From Metarhizium brunneum (Eukaryota > Ascomycota > Sordariomycetes > Hypocreales > Clavicipitaceae): a stretch of 64,000 bases of DNA. Numbering within the stretch: the stretch's first letter is position 1; the number at the start of each line of letters is the position of its first letter. The stretch lies in contig NC_089422.1 in assembly GCF_013426205.1 (NCBI RefSeq), positions 7,033,001 through 7,097,000 on the forward strand, read 5' to 3'. The notes under the pieces were generated by a model. That model was not told the DNA's origin, did no database searches, and was given only the letters and a program-made list of their open reading frames with translations. Made by a program: the position numbers and the translations under genes. Shown piece by piece: positions 33,230 to 46,865 of the stretch.

Positions 33230-35353
33230 GGTGACGGGTTCTGGGAGAAAAATAAGGACTAGCGAGTGTTGTGTTGTTGCGGCTTAGTGCAAACAACAAC
33301 GGCAGATAATTAGCGAGTGTTGTAGAACGAATGTCTGGTGTGCTTGATAGAGCAGGAGCAAAATAACAAGGCAAAGGGAGCTATCATCTCGAGGGCCAGA
33401 GACGCGCAGCTATTTATGTTTGGATCTTGGTTCTGTCCCTTTCCCCCATTTCTCCTGGTTGTATTCACATCCCGAACCAGGCCTCGTTCCTGTGCACGCG
33501 GCCCAGAATTCCGGCCTACGAAAACAGACACCTGCCAAAAATGCAAACGAGGCACCGCGCACCAAAAAGGCACTTTACTAGAAACAAAACACGCCGTCTG
33601 TCTGTCCGTCCTGTCCTGACCGTCTTCGTGTGAAACAGTCAAATCTCGTCCTGTGAGGGCCATTCCACCCCCTTAAACACCAAAAAAGAAAAGAAAAGAA
33701 AAGAAACCAAACTGGTCGACGAAGCTTGCCCGCCGGGCCAATGAGCACGCGCCGGGCCAACGCGGCATTCCAGTCGCCCCGTCGCTTCTGGCGACATCCA
33801 TCAATCTAGTGACACACAGCACTGCGTGCCAAGCTGGGCGATCCCGACATCTGTCAGAGGCCACGGCACTTGGACACGCTTTCAAATCAGGAAGCCTCCT
33901 CGCGTGCCAGCCGGTTCGCGCGCCCTGCAGTGCTCCCGCGGCAACCAGACATTTCGCATTCCTCGCAGACACCTCTTGTCGATCCATCACCACCTGTTGC
34001 ACCTGCTTGGGGAATGGCTCTCCTGTCCTGTTGGCTGCTGCAACTGTGCATGCATTCGTCCAGTACTGCACACTACGAGTTGCGATCGTCACAAGTCCAA
34101 CACAACCAACCTATTAACACGTCATGGCACTTTCATACTCTGACAGCTCAAACGTCGTCTGTTCAGTCTCTCTTTTTTTTTTTAATAAAATAAATCATCT
34201 ATGTACCGGCCCCCACGTGCCGTCTGCGGTCTGTCTGCTGTCTGCTGCCCACCGTCTGCTGCCTACTCGCTGCCAAGCGTGCCCGCAGACCTCAGACCCC
34301 GAGTCGTAATGATTTACATTCGTCTTCTAGGTACGACGTACATACATCCAAAGCCTTGGAAATCTCAAACATTTGCCTGAATGGGGAATCCCAGGGAATA
34401 AGACTCCGCCACCACTTCGGCTTTCGGGATGCCGTTGGGGAACGACACTGGCGACAGGCCGGTCCCATCTGATTGGCCTTTTGGGGAGTCTCTGCGCCGT
34501 TTTGCGTTTCGCCCTCTCCTCTTAAAGTCTTCTCCCGACCGTTAAGTGGCAGTATTGGTGGCTTGGTGGCTTCTGCATGACATGGCCAATGCCGCTCGTC
34601 CTGCGCCGTTCCACGTCTCCCATATGCCATGACATTTACGGACCGACGCCGAGGCAAAATTCTGAATGCGCCCAACCAGAACATGTCGCTGGTCTCACTG
34701 TGGCCACAACTCGGCCCGACGCCTCACAAATGGCGCGATATCAACGCATGCCATCCATGTTCGCATTGTTGTCATCATAGAAAATGTGAAATTGCCCCCC
34801 CCCCAAACGCCGTCTTCATTTCCAATCAAACAGAGACACAGAAAACAAGGCCACGCAGGCCAATGCCGCAGGCCAATGCCGCAGGCCATCGCAACAAGGG
34901 CGTTTTAAGAAGGGAAAATAATAATAAAAAAAGGGAGCATGCCAAACGTAAAGCATAAAGGCAGCAGTGTTGACCAGCCAGTTCAGAACACTGGCCACTG
35001 CGCTCACTCAATGCCGTTGACTGACGTCTCGTTCTGGATTGCGCGCCTGGTGATCCACACCCATGGGTGTTGGTATTGTATATAAATGAGGCCATAAAAT
35101 GAGGCAAAAAGTATATAGTTTCCGAAAATAACGCAAAGAACACCGATTGATGCAGAGGTATAAGGTCTCGAATCTAGAACATCTCATGATAAAAACAAAA
35201 TGACCATGTAAAAAAGTGAAATTGACGGCCGCCTCGTGAGTGGTGGAAAATGCTGTTCGACGCAAGCGTATAAACTTTAATTGATGGTGCATGACTCGGG
35301 GCCGCTCTTTGGCCAGCCGCCTCGGATTCTCAGCCCAGTAGAAGAAATGTTTC
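33230..35353. other. Intergenic region between the wall-protein gene and flbA
   Basis: About 2.1 kb: the wall-protein promoter on the left and the 3' side of flbA on the right. It contains an (AGAAA)n tract at about 33687-33706 and CTGTCTG-rich repeats around 34225-34265. No gene was recognised. Confidence 0.4.
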
Positions 35354-38024
35354 TTATTTGCGGTTGGAACGACTTTGGCTCCGCTCGGGTGCGCGGGCCG
35401 ACATGTCAAGATCGTAGTTCCTGAGTTGCTGCTCGTACTTGGCGTTGCGAAGAAATTTCGGTACCGAATCCTGCAAACAAAGGCAAAAAATCTCCGTTAG
35501 CACAGTCTGCCGGGCCTGCCGATCCATGCGCGCCACGGAGCCCCGGGGGCGCAAGGGTAAGAGGCACCGATTCTAGAAAAGGATAGACTTACGCTAGCCA
35601 TCAGCTTGAAAACTGCATTCTGTGCATCCTCGAACAGAGCCGTTACCTCCTGCAACGTCTCGATCATCGTGTTGTCTTGACCCACAGCCTTGGTCATGCG
35701 AGTAGCCAGGTTGTTGCGGAGTTGGTGGTCGATGTTGAGTTCACAGGGTGATCCTGGAGCCAAGAAGGCATTGTAGATGCCGTAGGCTTGAGCCATGATT
35801 TCCTTGATGGTGTCCATGGAGCTCGCGTTCGGTGCCTTTTGAGCTTGACGAATGGCATCCTTGCAGCTGCGTACGAATTCGCCAACGTCCTTGTAAAATG
35901 ATAAATTCTCCTCGCAATGGGTTTCTCGTAAATTTTCCCTGAAAAGAAGGCGCAGAGCAGCATCGTTCAGGATCTTCTCTAGTCTCTGAGTGTTGGAATC
36001 TCTCGTGATGCCATTCCGTTGAGAGCCTGTACCATTTTCGCTCTCTGATGCGCGGCCCCTAGAACCACTTCCACTAATTAGCTCTTTACCACGGGTAGTG
36101 AGCTGGTAGATGGCATGCTTCGTTGGCTGAAACAGGTTGTATCCAGTGTTCTGTGACATAAAGGCCCGATCCTGAACGACAGGCTCCATCAAGTCGTACT
36201 CTACAAACAGAGACGCAATCTCGACGGTTTCACGACGGTCGACGATTGTGGAACAGTCCATCAGCCAGTCCGTGGTGGCTTTGCCGGTGAATGTGTCTCT
36301 GTAGGCCTTGCCGTTCACCTTCCGCTCTGCTGCCATTTTTACTCCGGTGAGCCCATCCCTATAATCGTGTAGGGAGTCAGAGTCGGCGGCAGTGACGCTG
36401 GTTTTGACGTTGCGTCGATCGGCACCAACAAAGCGGCGGAATATTACCTCGATAGTCCCCCAATCGTGTAGAAGCTTGTCTGTTTGCTGGTCACGTTCCA
36501 GAATGACCAACTGAGCCGAGCTCATATTGGATAATTCGCCAACCTGCTTCTGTTGGATGCCATTCCTGGAACAGAAGCGATCCAGCACCGTGATGCCCTT
36601 TGGAGTTAATTGCCAAACAGATCCCTTCATGTTGTACACTTGCTGGTATTTACCGTCTGCTGATTCGATAAAGCGGGCCTCCACGAAGCGTTGGCAGATG
36701 GACCTGGCCATGTCCTTGGCCATGGAAAAGGTCGTTGTTGTCGTCGTGGTAACAATTCTAGAAGGGTCCTTGGGATCGGGCATTCGATTTGATTGTGAGA
36801 ATTTTAGTGAGCCGAGGTTATTGATGGCATCTTCTGAGAGGAAGGTGTATTCAACTTTTGACAGCCGTACGCGGTGTGCAGAAAGAGGCAGCAAGCTGAC
36901 AATGAGAGTTGCGAATAAATCTTTGAAATCCTGTTTTTTGGATACAATTAGCAAAGAGCTTCTTGGCCAAGAATTATGTCTTAAGAGAGAATTAAAAATT
37001 TTTTTACAAAAAAAACAACAGCCAATTTCACTTTAACAATCATCCGCATCTGCAACACTGCGCATTGGAGTGGAACCATTCAAGTGTCAGAGCAGGTGGT
37101 CTGAGTGAGACGATGTTGGCATCAGTGAGTGAGAGATTGAGTGAGTCTAGTCTCGCTTAAACAAGACCAAGGAGGCGACCCCCACAGAGCTTCCCGCCTC
37201 GTGGTGTGCAAACGCACGTCACCCAACCTGATAAACCAATCCGCTGATTGCTCTCCAACTCTGAAATGCAAGCCTCTCCCGGTACAGCAGAATGATAGGG
37301 ATGAATCCCAGGGCTTGTTAAAGGCAGCAAAAAAGAGCGAGGGGATGGCGAGGACATGGGATTGCAGAAAACATACCCTTGTGAAAGGTCGGTCATCGTC
37401 CGTCATGCGCAATAAGCGCGACGATGTTTGATGCATTTTCTTGTCAGACGGCGCTACTCTGATAGGTGCGGGCAGACTTGGATCTGTCTCCGAGTATGGC
37501 TGTGAAGGTGGATGGTTCGCCTGAGCCGCTGGAGACACTACCTTGATTTGGGCTCTTGGGGCGGGAGCGAAGGGGCCGTTGACAGAAAATGCCTTGGATC
37601 CGGCGGTTCTGCCTGGGCTTGAGGGTTCTGGACTGGGAGCAGAAAGTGATTGCAAAGAGAGACGAGCCAGTGCCGAGTTCGAGTGTCGAGGCCGGATGAC
37701 GGGTTCAGATATGCCGGCGAATGCGTTCTGGGTTCTGTCCAGGGCGGCAGCGGCTCGGCTGAGAAGACTGGTGGCAGAACGCTGTGATCGGGAAAAGGAA
37801 CTTGCGGACGGAGTGCTCGAGTGTCGCTGGTGGTGGGAGGAAGCGGGCAGGGTGGTGAGGTCGGCAGTCAGGCGGTCTGACGTCGATGATCGGGGTGCAG
37901 AGGTGTAGTGCTTCAATGGCGGGGTGTGGTGCGCGTGGTGGTTATCGTGACTGCGATGATGCGTCTTGGAAGCTTGCGAGGGAGTGTCGTCTTCGATCGG
38001 AGGTCGATGCGACAGGGCGGCCAT
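35354..38024 (-). CDS. flbA: RGS protein FlbA (G-protein signalling, conidiation)
   Basis: A 700-aa regulator of G-protein signalling. In Aspergillus, FlbA speeds GTP hydrolysis by the G-alpha FadA, so restraining vegetative growth and allowing conidiation; yeast Sst2 is its relative. Exons are 38024-37377, 36930-35593 and 35470-35354; the first join gives DRPFTRDFKDLFATLIVSLL. Domains: a Ser-rich disordered N-terminus (1-210); a fungal DEP-type region at about 217-333 (QSNRMPDPKDP, FSMAKDMARSICQRFVEARF); a DEP domain at about 414-496 (YRDTFTGKATTDWLMDCSTI); and an RGS domain at about 532-690 (LRLLFRENLRETHCEENLSF, to the exon-3 end SVPKFLRNAKYEQQL). Intact. It is preceded by an exceptionally long upstream region without genes, which may matter for its developmental control. 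Confidence 0.94.
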
Positions 38025-38500
38025 CTGACGAAGCCAAAAAAGTTAGGACAGATGGTGACGGCGATGGGAAAGTTGAAATAGAAGACAAAGCGGACTGCAT
38101 GGGACGACCAAAAAGAATTAGGACCAGACAAGAGATGGTCAGAGCCTAGCGCCTAGCGTCTGGTCTCAAGTGCAAGCAAGTGCTCTCTCAGTGTCTCGCC
38201 AGGGGGGGTGGGGTGTACGGAGTCAAGTATGGAGACCACTCGAGGGCGCAAAGGTGCACCCGTTTGCCCAGTTTAACGTGGGAGCCCAGGAACAGACGAA
38301 GCAGGCGCGCAGGCGACAAGATGGCACAAGAGCCAGCACCACGCTCCATGCCCCCATGCCCCCATGCCCATGCTCCCACTGCCATGCCTGCAAGTGCCAT
38401 GCCATGCCATGCCACACGACCTGAGCCTGGTGTGTGAAGCCACCCAGGGGCTGGATGTAGAGGGTACTTGCAGCAAAATCTTCAGGAGCCGGGCCCGGGG

Positions 38501-38537
38501 CGTGGGACGTGGGACGTGGGACGTGGGACGTGGGACA
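38501..38537. repeat. 7-bp tandem repeat, unit CGTGGGA
   Basis: Five consecutive copies upstream of flbA. A CATGCC-rich low-complexity tract lies just before it (38348-38415). Confidence 0.85.
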
Positions 38538-39355
38538 TGAGGCGTGAGGGTGGGTCCTGGGTCGAGGGGCCAAGCTAGGCCGCCTGCGCTGCTCGAGTTG
38601 TCGGACGAGGAAGACCAGGGCATGGCCTCGTGCTCACGCTCGTGGTCGTGGGCTGTGGGCGGGCTCCAGTGCTGCGGGCTCCAGCGCCCTGTGGTGGACT
38701 GTGGACTGACGATAGCGTGGATGGAAGGGCCGGGGCTTCGAAGGTGGATATTGACTGCATTTGATAGCCCTCGGTGCTCAAGTGCTCGTTGACTTTGGCG
38801 TCACCTCGCCGACATGTCGAGCGCATCACCCAACAAAGGGCTGCCCAGCTGGCGGTTTGCGGCATTGGTTTCCACGCTCATTGCCCATCGTCGACGTGCA
38901 TATATTGAGCCGTAGCTGGACCTTGAGCCATGGCAGCAAAGCAAGCCTGCTCGACTGGACGTGACAACCCCGACTCCGCAAGTGAGCTCAGCGCAACCTC
39001 TGGAACGGCACAACTCTGCACGCATGGAGCAAGTACGTTTCCATTTTCCCCAGCATTGTTCGATAGCCTGCGTCTGCTGGCTTCTATACACGGCACATGC
39101 AGACTTGGGCAAGCGACTATTCAATGCCGTGGCTGGTGTAACTTGGCTCCTCAGCCTCAAGCAGTTGAATGAAGCCTGCACTGGACCACCGGCTGGGACA
39201 TTGTAAAGCCCTTGGTAAACCAAATGTTGGCCAGCAAATACAATTGCTTGTCGACTCAAGTGATGCAGTGCCCAAGCGCTATAGTGCTTCTCAAATTCAA
39301 CCCGAATCACTGATTCAAAGCCGCCAGCTATGTGTTTCTATCCCAGGGAAGACAT

Positions 39356-39370
39356 ACACACACACACACA
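39356..39370. repeat. Short (CA)n tract
   Basis: A run of CA dinucleotides in the gene-empty region, a simple-sequence repeat only. Confidence 0.8.
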
Positions 39371-42300
39371 TATGATACGAGTAGGGACGAAAGAGCCATG
39401 GTGAGCATGAGTATCGCAATGCAAAGACCAGCCCAAGTCACAAACCGCTTGCGCTCAAGCTCGCCCACTTGAGCATCTGCCAACGCCTGACACAAGGCAG
39501 ACCAGGGTCAGGGTGGTCAAGAGGTGGGGGATGATCCATCGTGAAGAGAAAAAGAAAGAAAAAAAGACGACCGTGAAACCGAGGCTCCGTGAGCCCCTGG
39601 ATAACGGGGAGAGAAGAAAAAAGAGGAAGAGGAAGGAAGAGAGAGAATGGCAGGTCAAGATCAAAGAAATGCCATGCGCAACAAAAATAAAATAAAAAGG
39701 GGATACGTCATGCTACCGACGGCGTGACATGAATTTTGTCTATTCGACAAGTAGACCAAGGGGAACCGCTACACTGGGCAGACTGCATGTCCGTCATCAA
39801 CGTCTCAATTGTCGCCCTCTCTGTGCTCCATCCTGGTGGGATGCAACGTTCGGGCCATGTGCCGGTGGGTGTGACACGGGAACTTGGCTGTCCGCATCAC
39901 GATGGGCGCGCGTGCTTTATCAAATGCAAAGAATTTGAATAGCGTCAATCATCTCAACCCTTCGCCCTGCTAGCACGAGGCGCACGGGGTATTTGATGTG
40001 CACATCCGGAGCCTGGCCGAAACGGGCTTTGGATCAGGCTATTGTACGATCCACCTTGCAAGAACGACATGTCCATGTTGCCAGTACCTGTTCAGCGATT
40101 CCTGTGAGGGCATTCGTTGGACCCTCGAGAGCCGTACGATAACAAATAAAAAATGAGTCGGAACCGACTTTCATCACGCTGAAATTGCATGCCCGAGAAT
40201 CCAGGACCATCGATGCAGTCGTCGACTGATGGACTGGTGCCATGTATCACAAGCCGGCGCGGACCAAACGCTGGCTCAAGGTCTTCACACGTCCTCGCTT
40301 TGTACATGCATACTTACTTAAGTACACAAGTACGTGCAAGAGCGAGCAGTTGAGGTGTATTCCACAAACAGACACCTGTTTATCGCAGATTGCAGATCCT
40401 GTTGTGGTACAAATAAACTGCAAGGCGGCCTCAGGCAAGGTCTAGCAACGGGCAACAGGCAATGGATGGACCGGAACCATGTGGCTTTGAAGACTTGTTG
40501 GATGCGGCAACTTGGCGAGAGGCACTTGACACGTACAGTACAGGCCGAAGGGTCGCTCCCCGCCCCAATTCCGCGAGGCATGCATGAACTTCTCAAGCTC
40601 CCCTCGCGAGCAGTCAGTCCATTGACGATGCGCGGGCTGGGGTGGTTTGCTTCCTTGGAGTTGAGCTCATAACGTCCGGCCGCAATACCGGCAAGACCGA
40701 GCCCGTGGTTTAAATTGTCCTTCTAGAAAGGCACCCGCAACCGAGCTACGGCCCCGACTTGAATCTATTGTCGGCGAATCTGGCACATGTCCGTGCTACG
40801 ACTAGCATGCGAAATGCCCGCGCACGTTGTTGGCCTGACTGCATCGTGAGCCGTCGTTTTCTGGCCCAGACTGCAAGAACCGCTCTGCTGGACGCCCTTG
40901 GGAGCTCAAGAGGCAATGACGTGCCGGGAGCACCAGCCATTCGTCAATGTAGGGAGTACTACTCGGTACCGTCCTCACGATGACTTGGAGAAGCACATCA
41001 TAGTAATTGATGCCCGCTGCCCAGTGTTGGCCCAGTCCATGTCGGTGATAAGCATTGGTGGGGCCGCTTACACTGGGTGCGTTGGCGCACAATGCCACTT
41101 TGCACTTTTTGAGCATGGCGAAATTCGCATGCAATATTATGCACTCCATACGCACATACATACTCCGGCCGCTGAACAAGCCCTGGCGGGACATCCGCGC
41201 GAAATCCATCTTGGCCACACCGCCATCGGCTGTGAGGGCCTAGAAGACATGTTGGATTCTAGTGCCTGTGCCGTGCTGTGCTGGGATGCTGTGGCAAGGA
41301 AACTAGCCGACGGAGAACCGGGGAGATGGTGCTGTGAGGTCGATGCGGCAGTAATAATACCATTGATATCATCCATCCACATCTGTCCGAGGCCTATACC
41401 AGTCCGAATTATGCCGGTATTACTGAAAGCCCAGTAGAGAGAGGTACGGAGTACCCAGGGAGGAGGTATGGGTTCTAGAGTGCGGCATCGAGTACCTAGC
41501 AGTTACTCAGCGAATAGCGGAACCGCCCTCGTGGACTCGCACGAGTTTCGTCCCAGATCGGCGCGTGGCTCCAGGGATCGGCTTGCAGCAAGCAGCTAGG
41601 CCACTTTGGGTCGCCCGGCGCTTCCCTTCTTGGTGCGTACTTGGCAAATGAGTGCTGTTCGCGAATGTCGAGTCCGTCTGCTGGTCAAGATTCAATGTTC
41701 AATGCTCGTAGCCGTACTGTCAATTGCGCTGTTGTGTTGCCCCCCCACAGCGCACCCAAGTACTTCTGGGCTGCGTCGCTTTCCGTCCAGCCCGATGGGC
41801 TCCATCAATTGATGTCAGGTTCTGGTCTGTTGAACCTTGTTTAGACGCCGCCGAAGGAGTAATAGGGCTCCGTTTTGCCTTGTTCTCGCCTGCCAATTCT
41901 GACAGCAACTAGTATTCGATTCATGAATCTCCAGCAATAAAAGCCATGGTATAGCATGATATCCATATGAAACATTCGCTGGTATGCGCGAAGCGATCCA
42001 CAGCATCACGAGACAAATCCGCCTGTCGCCTGTCATGGCCCGCATAGCCGAAAATTTTCCCATTCCTTGCTCCGCGATTGCTTCCCTTTCGTGTGTTCGA
42101 GCCGACTCCGCCAGTGCATGTTGAGATTCAGCGCAGCACAGATCAGAAACCATCGATCTGCCCTGTCGGTCGGCGCATGGTGGCGGCCACAAAAAGAAAA
42201 TTGATATTTTCCCTCAGAGCCAGCTTCATGGTTATGATGATATCGGTCCAACCACCTTTGTCATTGGTAATGCAACGTCCAGCCTCTTTACCATGAACCA

Positions 42301-45300
42301 AACGGACGGACGCAACAAACAGAGAGTTGAACTTACCTTTGTGAGGCTATACAGTTTCCTCGACTGCCTGTGTTTTCCGTCTGCACTTGACAAAAGCAAA
42401 TGGCCCCAACAAGACTGCGATGCCTTCTGGATCAAAAGTGGGTGATTTCAGGTGATTGGAGGATAGTTATACAAACTCTGATCGGGCGCAGAACGCCAAT
42501 GAGCCGATTTATTCATCATGACATTTGGAAATTTAGCTCGCGAACAGACAATCCAGCACCCTCTGTGAATCAGTGGGTAGTCATTCCGGAACACTGTGGC
42601 TGGCGCCGCCCTGGGAAATAGTTTCGAATATTGAAACAAGTTGCCTCCCAAACCAGCCCCTTTGAGCGGTTAGCAGGATCCCGCACCGCAATACTACAAG
42701 AATATGGAGTAAAAGAAATTTTCGCTTAATTGGGCAGGGGGGTCTTATGTCGTATGTACATGTACATCAAGCTGCGCAGAGAGAAAATGCCACAATACGA
42801 ATAATTCATTAGCTTCCTGAATGTATGGAGTTGACCCAGCCGTAGTCCACAACTATCAGTTACAGATATGTTCTGGAAGTTCGTCGTGGGTCTGTGCTGA
42901 TGATGATGGCAAGGGTGAAATGAAGGGTATGCTCAGCGCAGTTGTCAGCTCCTGCCAACGAGCAAGGAGGATGTCTCATGTCGACGGAGTACAAACCGCT
43001 CAGACGCAATTATGATGGTTCTCTGGCCCGATTCGATTCACCCTTGTACATGGTGGATTCCCTGACTCACTGTTTCTCCACGGATCTCTGCGACAAGCGT
43101 GGTATTTTGGACACCCTTTTTGACAGGGAACAAAGCCATAATTAATGCTGAACTTGTGCAAAAAGGGAGCTGGTTCCTGGCTAGTATTTGCGAAAGATGC
43201 TGGTAACTATCGTCAAGTTGAGACCTTGCACATACATACTCCGGAAATACGCTCCGGTGACGAGTCAGCCAGCCATGTGCCGTCTCGATTGCGCTTGGTG
43301 TGCTCGTGCCATTCATGTAGTATGTATGTACGTACTACTAGTAATTCCTGAAGCTGCGGCACTTGCCACTTAAAATGCCAGTAATCCAGATAGGTAGTAT
43401 TCCGTAACGCTCTGGCGGGAGGTGTCTAGATGTTGGAAGCATTAGCAAGTGAAAGTACAAGAACCCTTCCAGATATTTCTAGGCGTGACTGGTTTGCCTT
43501 AAAGGCCATGGAGAGAATGGACACACAAATGTGATGGCTTCGAAAAAAGGCAAAATTTTGAACGACCAGCTCAGATATAGGTGGCCCAATGCTTATTTGA
43601 CTACGGCGGACTTGCCTGTAGAAAACACGATGGATTTCTGTGCTCCGTCGAGGACCCGTCCGTGTGAAACAGTGAACATCACTCACTGGTGGGAAGTACG
43701 AAGGTGCCGCATCTTCCCTGCCAGATCTCTGAGGGGAACACCGTCAAAGGCTTCCCTGTCGAAGGAAGGCTTGGCCAGAAGTACCCATCCACAAAAAACA
43801 CCACAAGGGGGTCGGGGAGAAAGGGGTAGTGAGTGACACATGGCCGGTGTGGCTGGTTGTCCTGCATGACTTGTCATGCTCAACGTGTTTCTTAAGCTTG
43901 AAATAGAATCACGTTTGCACTGGTGTGCACAAAGAACCAGGGTGTTTCCCGATTCTACTTGTAACTGGTGGCACAAACGTCTTGGCAGAGAGTTGCCACA
44001 TGGCAGACAGAGTTTCTGCACCGACTTTATTCGTGTGCTTGTTAGTGCGTCTCTCGGGTGGTCCAGGTCTGAACCACCAGAGTTGGCGGGCATTAAGGGG
44101 GAATTTTCGCAAAGCTTTGGCAGACTACGTAATGGGTACACCCCCTGTGTTGTATCGATCTTGGGTCTGTGGAGTGTTTGCTGTGTTCAAACCACAGACA
44201 GCGAGCTCTGAGGCTTGGGTGGCGACATGCAAACAATGCAGGCTTTGTGACACAGACTAACGGCGTCTTGCTGAGTGATATTGAAGGGTTCAATAAAGCG
44301 CGGGTTGAATAAGCAACGTGCCAATTCCCGTCATGGCGCGGAGCCTGCGACTTTCCAACTTGGATGCGAAAGCTTACAGTCATCATGTATTAGAGGCAGA
44401 GTAGCGATGCAAAGCATTCATTCGTTCCAGAGGGTACTCACTACTCTCTGGGGCCCGAGCATGTGAAGGGGCACCTGTGTCTCATCAACAGGTTGGAAAC
44501 CATGTGGAGACACAAGAACGCGTCTTTTGATATCTGCGGTGAGACGGTTCGTGGCTTGGGTACCAGCCGGTTCGCATCACATACAAGATGCCGTGGGGTG
44601 AATTGGGCCCTAGGCTAGCAAGCGATGTTGACGATGAAGCAGATGGTGACGTTTTTGTTTCTGCAGTGGGACCTCCCTCGGCCACGACGAAGTACGATAC
44701 CCAGGTAGTGTCCGGGGGCACTTATAATCTACCAGCAATGCAGAATACAAATGAATTATGTTGCTGCAGCTGGCCATGAACTTCGGGACTTGCGATGTTG
44801 AGTACAGTTCAAAGAGACAGGGTTTTGCACAGACCAGACGTGCCTAGATGCGTGCATTTGACTTGACGTGATGGTTCTGGGCCGCTCCTTCCTGATGCGA
44901 CATCAATTGATTGCCCAGTACTCCATACGGAGAAACTGTATCGTACAAAGTAGCACTCGGTACGGATACTTCGTGCGCCCGTTTCGATAACTGCTTTACT
45001 CTACCACCATGGCGATCGACACTACAGCAGCCCTCGAGCATTGTAGATGAGCATCGAGGTACTTTGATGCTTGGGGTCGACTAACAGCCGATGCATCCTG
45101 GGTACTTTCAGAGAAACGGTGCCCGCCAACATAACGATCCGCATGTGCTGCTTACTTCTGTGCAGCAAACGCAAACATTTCAAGGACGACTGAGAACCGA
45201 CATCAACTGATGACCTGACCGTCAGTTGCCCCACTACGATAGGTGAATGCACAAGGCGAACCACGCTGTTGCTGAGCTGATTGGATATATGTACGCGGCC

Positions 45301-46589
45301 GTACTACTCCGTATCTAAGTTAGAAATCCTTGGACATAGGACTACATACGTACATAGGTACCTAGTAGGCAATTTTGGACTCGGACTGGTTTGGTAGGTC
45401 TATGCGGGTGGGGTGAATATGCAATACTATGTTGATTTTCTTGAAGAGAGCGGGACTCTTGTCTTCGTGGGGGTCAAACACATCGCGACGGAGCACTGGC
45501 CCACTCTCGAACCATCCAGGCCACACAGTCCATACAACTTACTCTCGAAACTTGGTACCCAAGGTCAATAGTCGTTTGTCGGTCGGCCGCACTCCATCTC
45601 TCGGCCGACGTTGCGGAGTCCACCGCATTGCGCAGGACTGGCTCCTCCAAACTGCCGTGATATCGCGGATGCGTTCTGATGGGTGGGCCATTTGTGCAAC
45701 ACCCTCACTGTCCAAAGCCATCGCCGCTGCCGCATGTTTTGAGGGGAAATAGAGGTGGCAAACGAGGCCGACACCTAACATACTCGCGGGAATAAGCTGG
45801 TTCACCATCCCTAATGTACCCGAGGTGAGGTAGGATGACGTCTTCTATGTGCAGTTTGATGATCGGTGGTCCCCAAGACCGTGGCCTGATTGATAGACTT
45901 GCATTCAGATAGCATGGATGACACGAATCACGCACCCACCAAGCAGTCAAAAGGCAGATTACGACTCTGCTTCACTCAGCATTTGAGGCCATTCAGTAGC
46001 TGATTGTGGCAATCTTCGAAGTCATACCCGGTTCTGTATTGAATTCATGATTCAGGCATTTCTCCAGAAGTTCCATTCGCTGGACCGACGCTCCCCGTAA
46101 GCCGAACCCCGCAAAAGCTTTTAAGCATGTGTTACAAAGACTAAGATTCGGGTCCTATCATGGTAACCTGCACGACCTTGGGCTTTCCAAAACGACAACA
46201 AATGTATTGAAGCGGATGCAGAAACGCACAAGACAGTGAAGGGAACTTCTATGAGATGACAGCTTGACAAGTCATCTGGGTGATTGATTGCGTCAACGGT
46301 CTTGTGACGGTGGGTTTCCATGACAGTTTGTGGTCATAGCTAGGTATTCGACCAACCAGTGGCGTTGAGCGACTCCAAAAGTGTCGAATGCTTATGAGTG
46401 TTGACGCTGAATAATTAGCTGCTTGAAATCCTTGGATGGGAGGACCCCGACAAACTTGGACGGCCCAGAGCCTATTGCACTGACAATCGCGGTCATTTCT
46501 CAAATATGACCTTTCAATAGCAGATACGGAAATATCGAGAAGGTCGCCAGTTGTCCTACATGGCGTCTGCAGCGAGGGTGTCTGTATCT

Positions 46590-46865
46590 ATGCATACTCT
46601 CAAGATCTTGGCCCGAATCATCGCTGGGTTGTGGGCGAGTGCCGGCAGCACCAACCCTGTCGTGTCCCAGCCAGGCGGCGACTGTGACGCAGACCCGTGC
46701 CTGATCAACGATTCGCCCTCAGAGAATGTGGACAAGATCCCCGAACGGCACAGGTGTTCTCAGGGTGCAGCTTGCAGCAGGCAAGCTGCACGAGAAACAT
46801 GGTTCTGTGCGGCACCGAATTCTCCTTGGGTGGCTGACAGACCGGCCTCTAGGGACTGTGCTTGA
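46590..46865 (+). CDS. Weak candidate: small secreted Cys-rich protein
   Basis: A 91-residue frame inside the gene-empty region. It starts MHTLKILARIIAGLWASAGS, which could pass for a signal peptide, and continues with six Cys in three loose pairs (CDADPC, CSQGAAC, and C...C near the end). The size and Cys content are those of a fungal small secreted protein or effector. Against it: no intron, no recognised family, no promoter evidence, and a 14.8-kb stretch offers many chance frames. Treat as a hypothesis. Confidence 0.2.
   Translation: MHTLKILARIIAGLWASAGSTNPVVSQPGGDCDADPCLINDSPSENVDKIPERHRCSQGAACSRQAARETWFCAAPNSPWVADRPASRDCA

Noticed and set aside
40898..41437. 179-codon plus-strand frame in the gene-empty region
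   Set aside because: No recognisable motif, and a chance frame of this size is expected somewhere in 14.8 kb of roughly balanced GC content.
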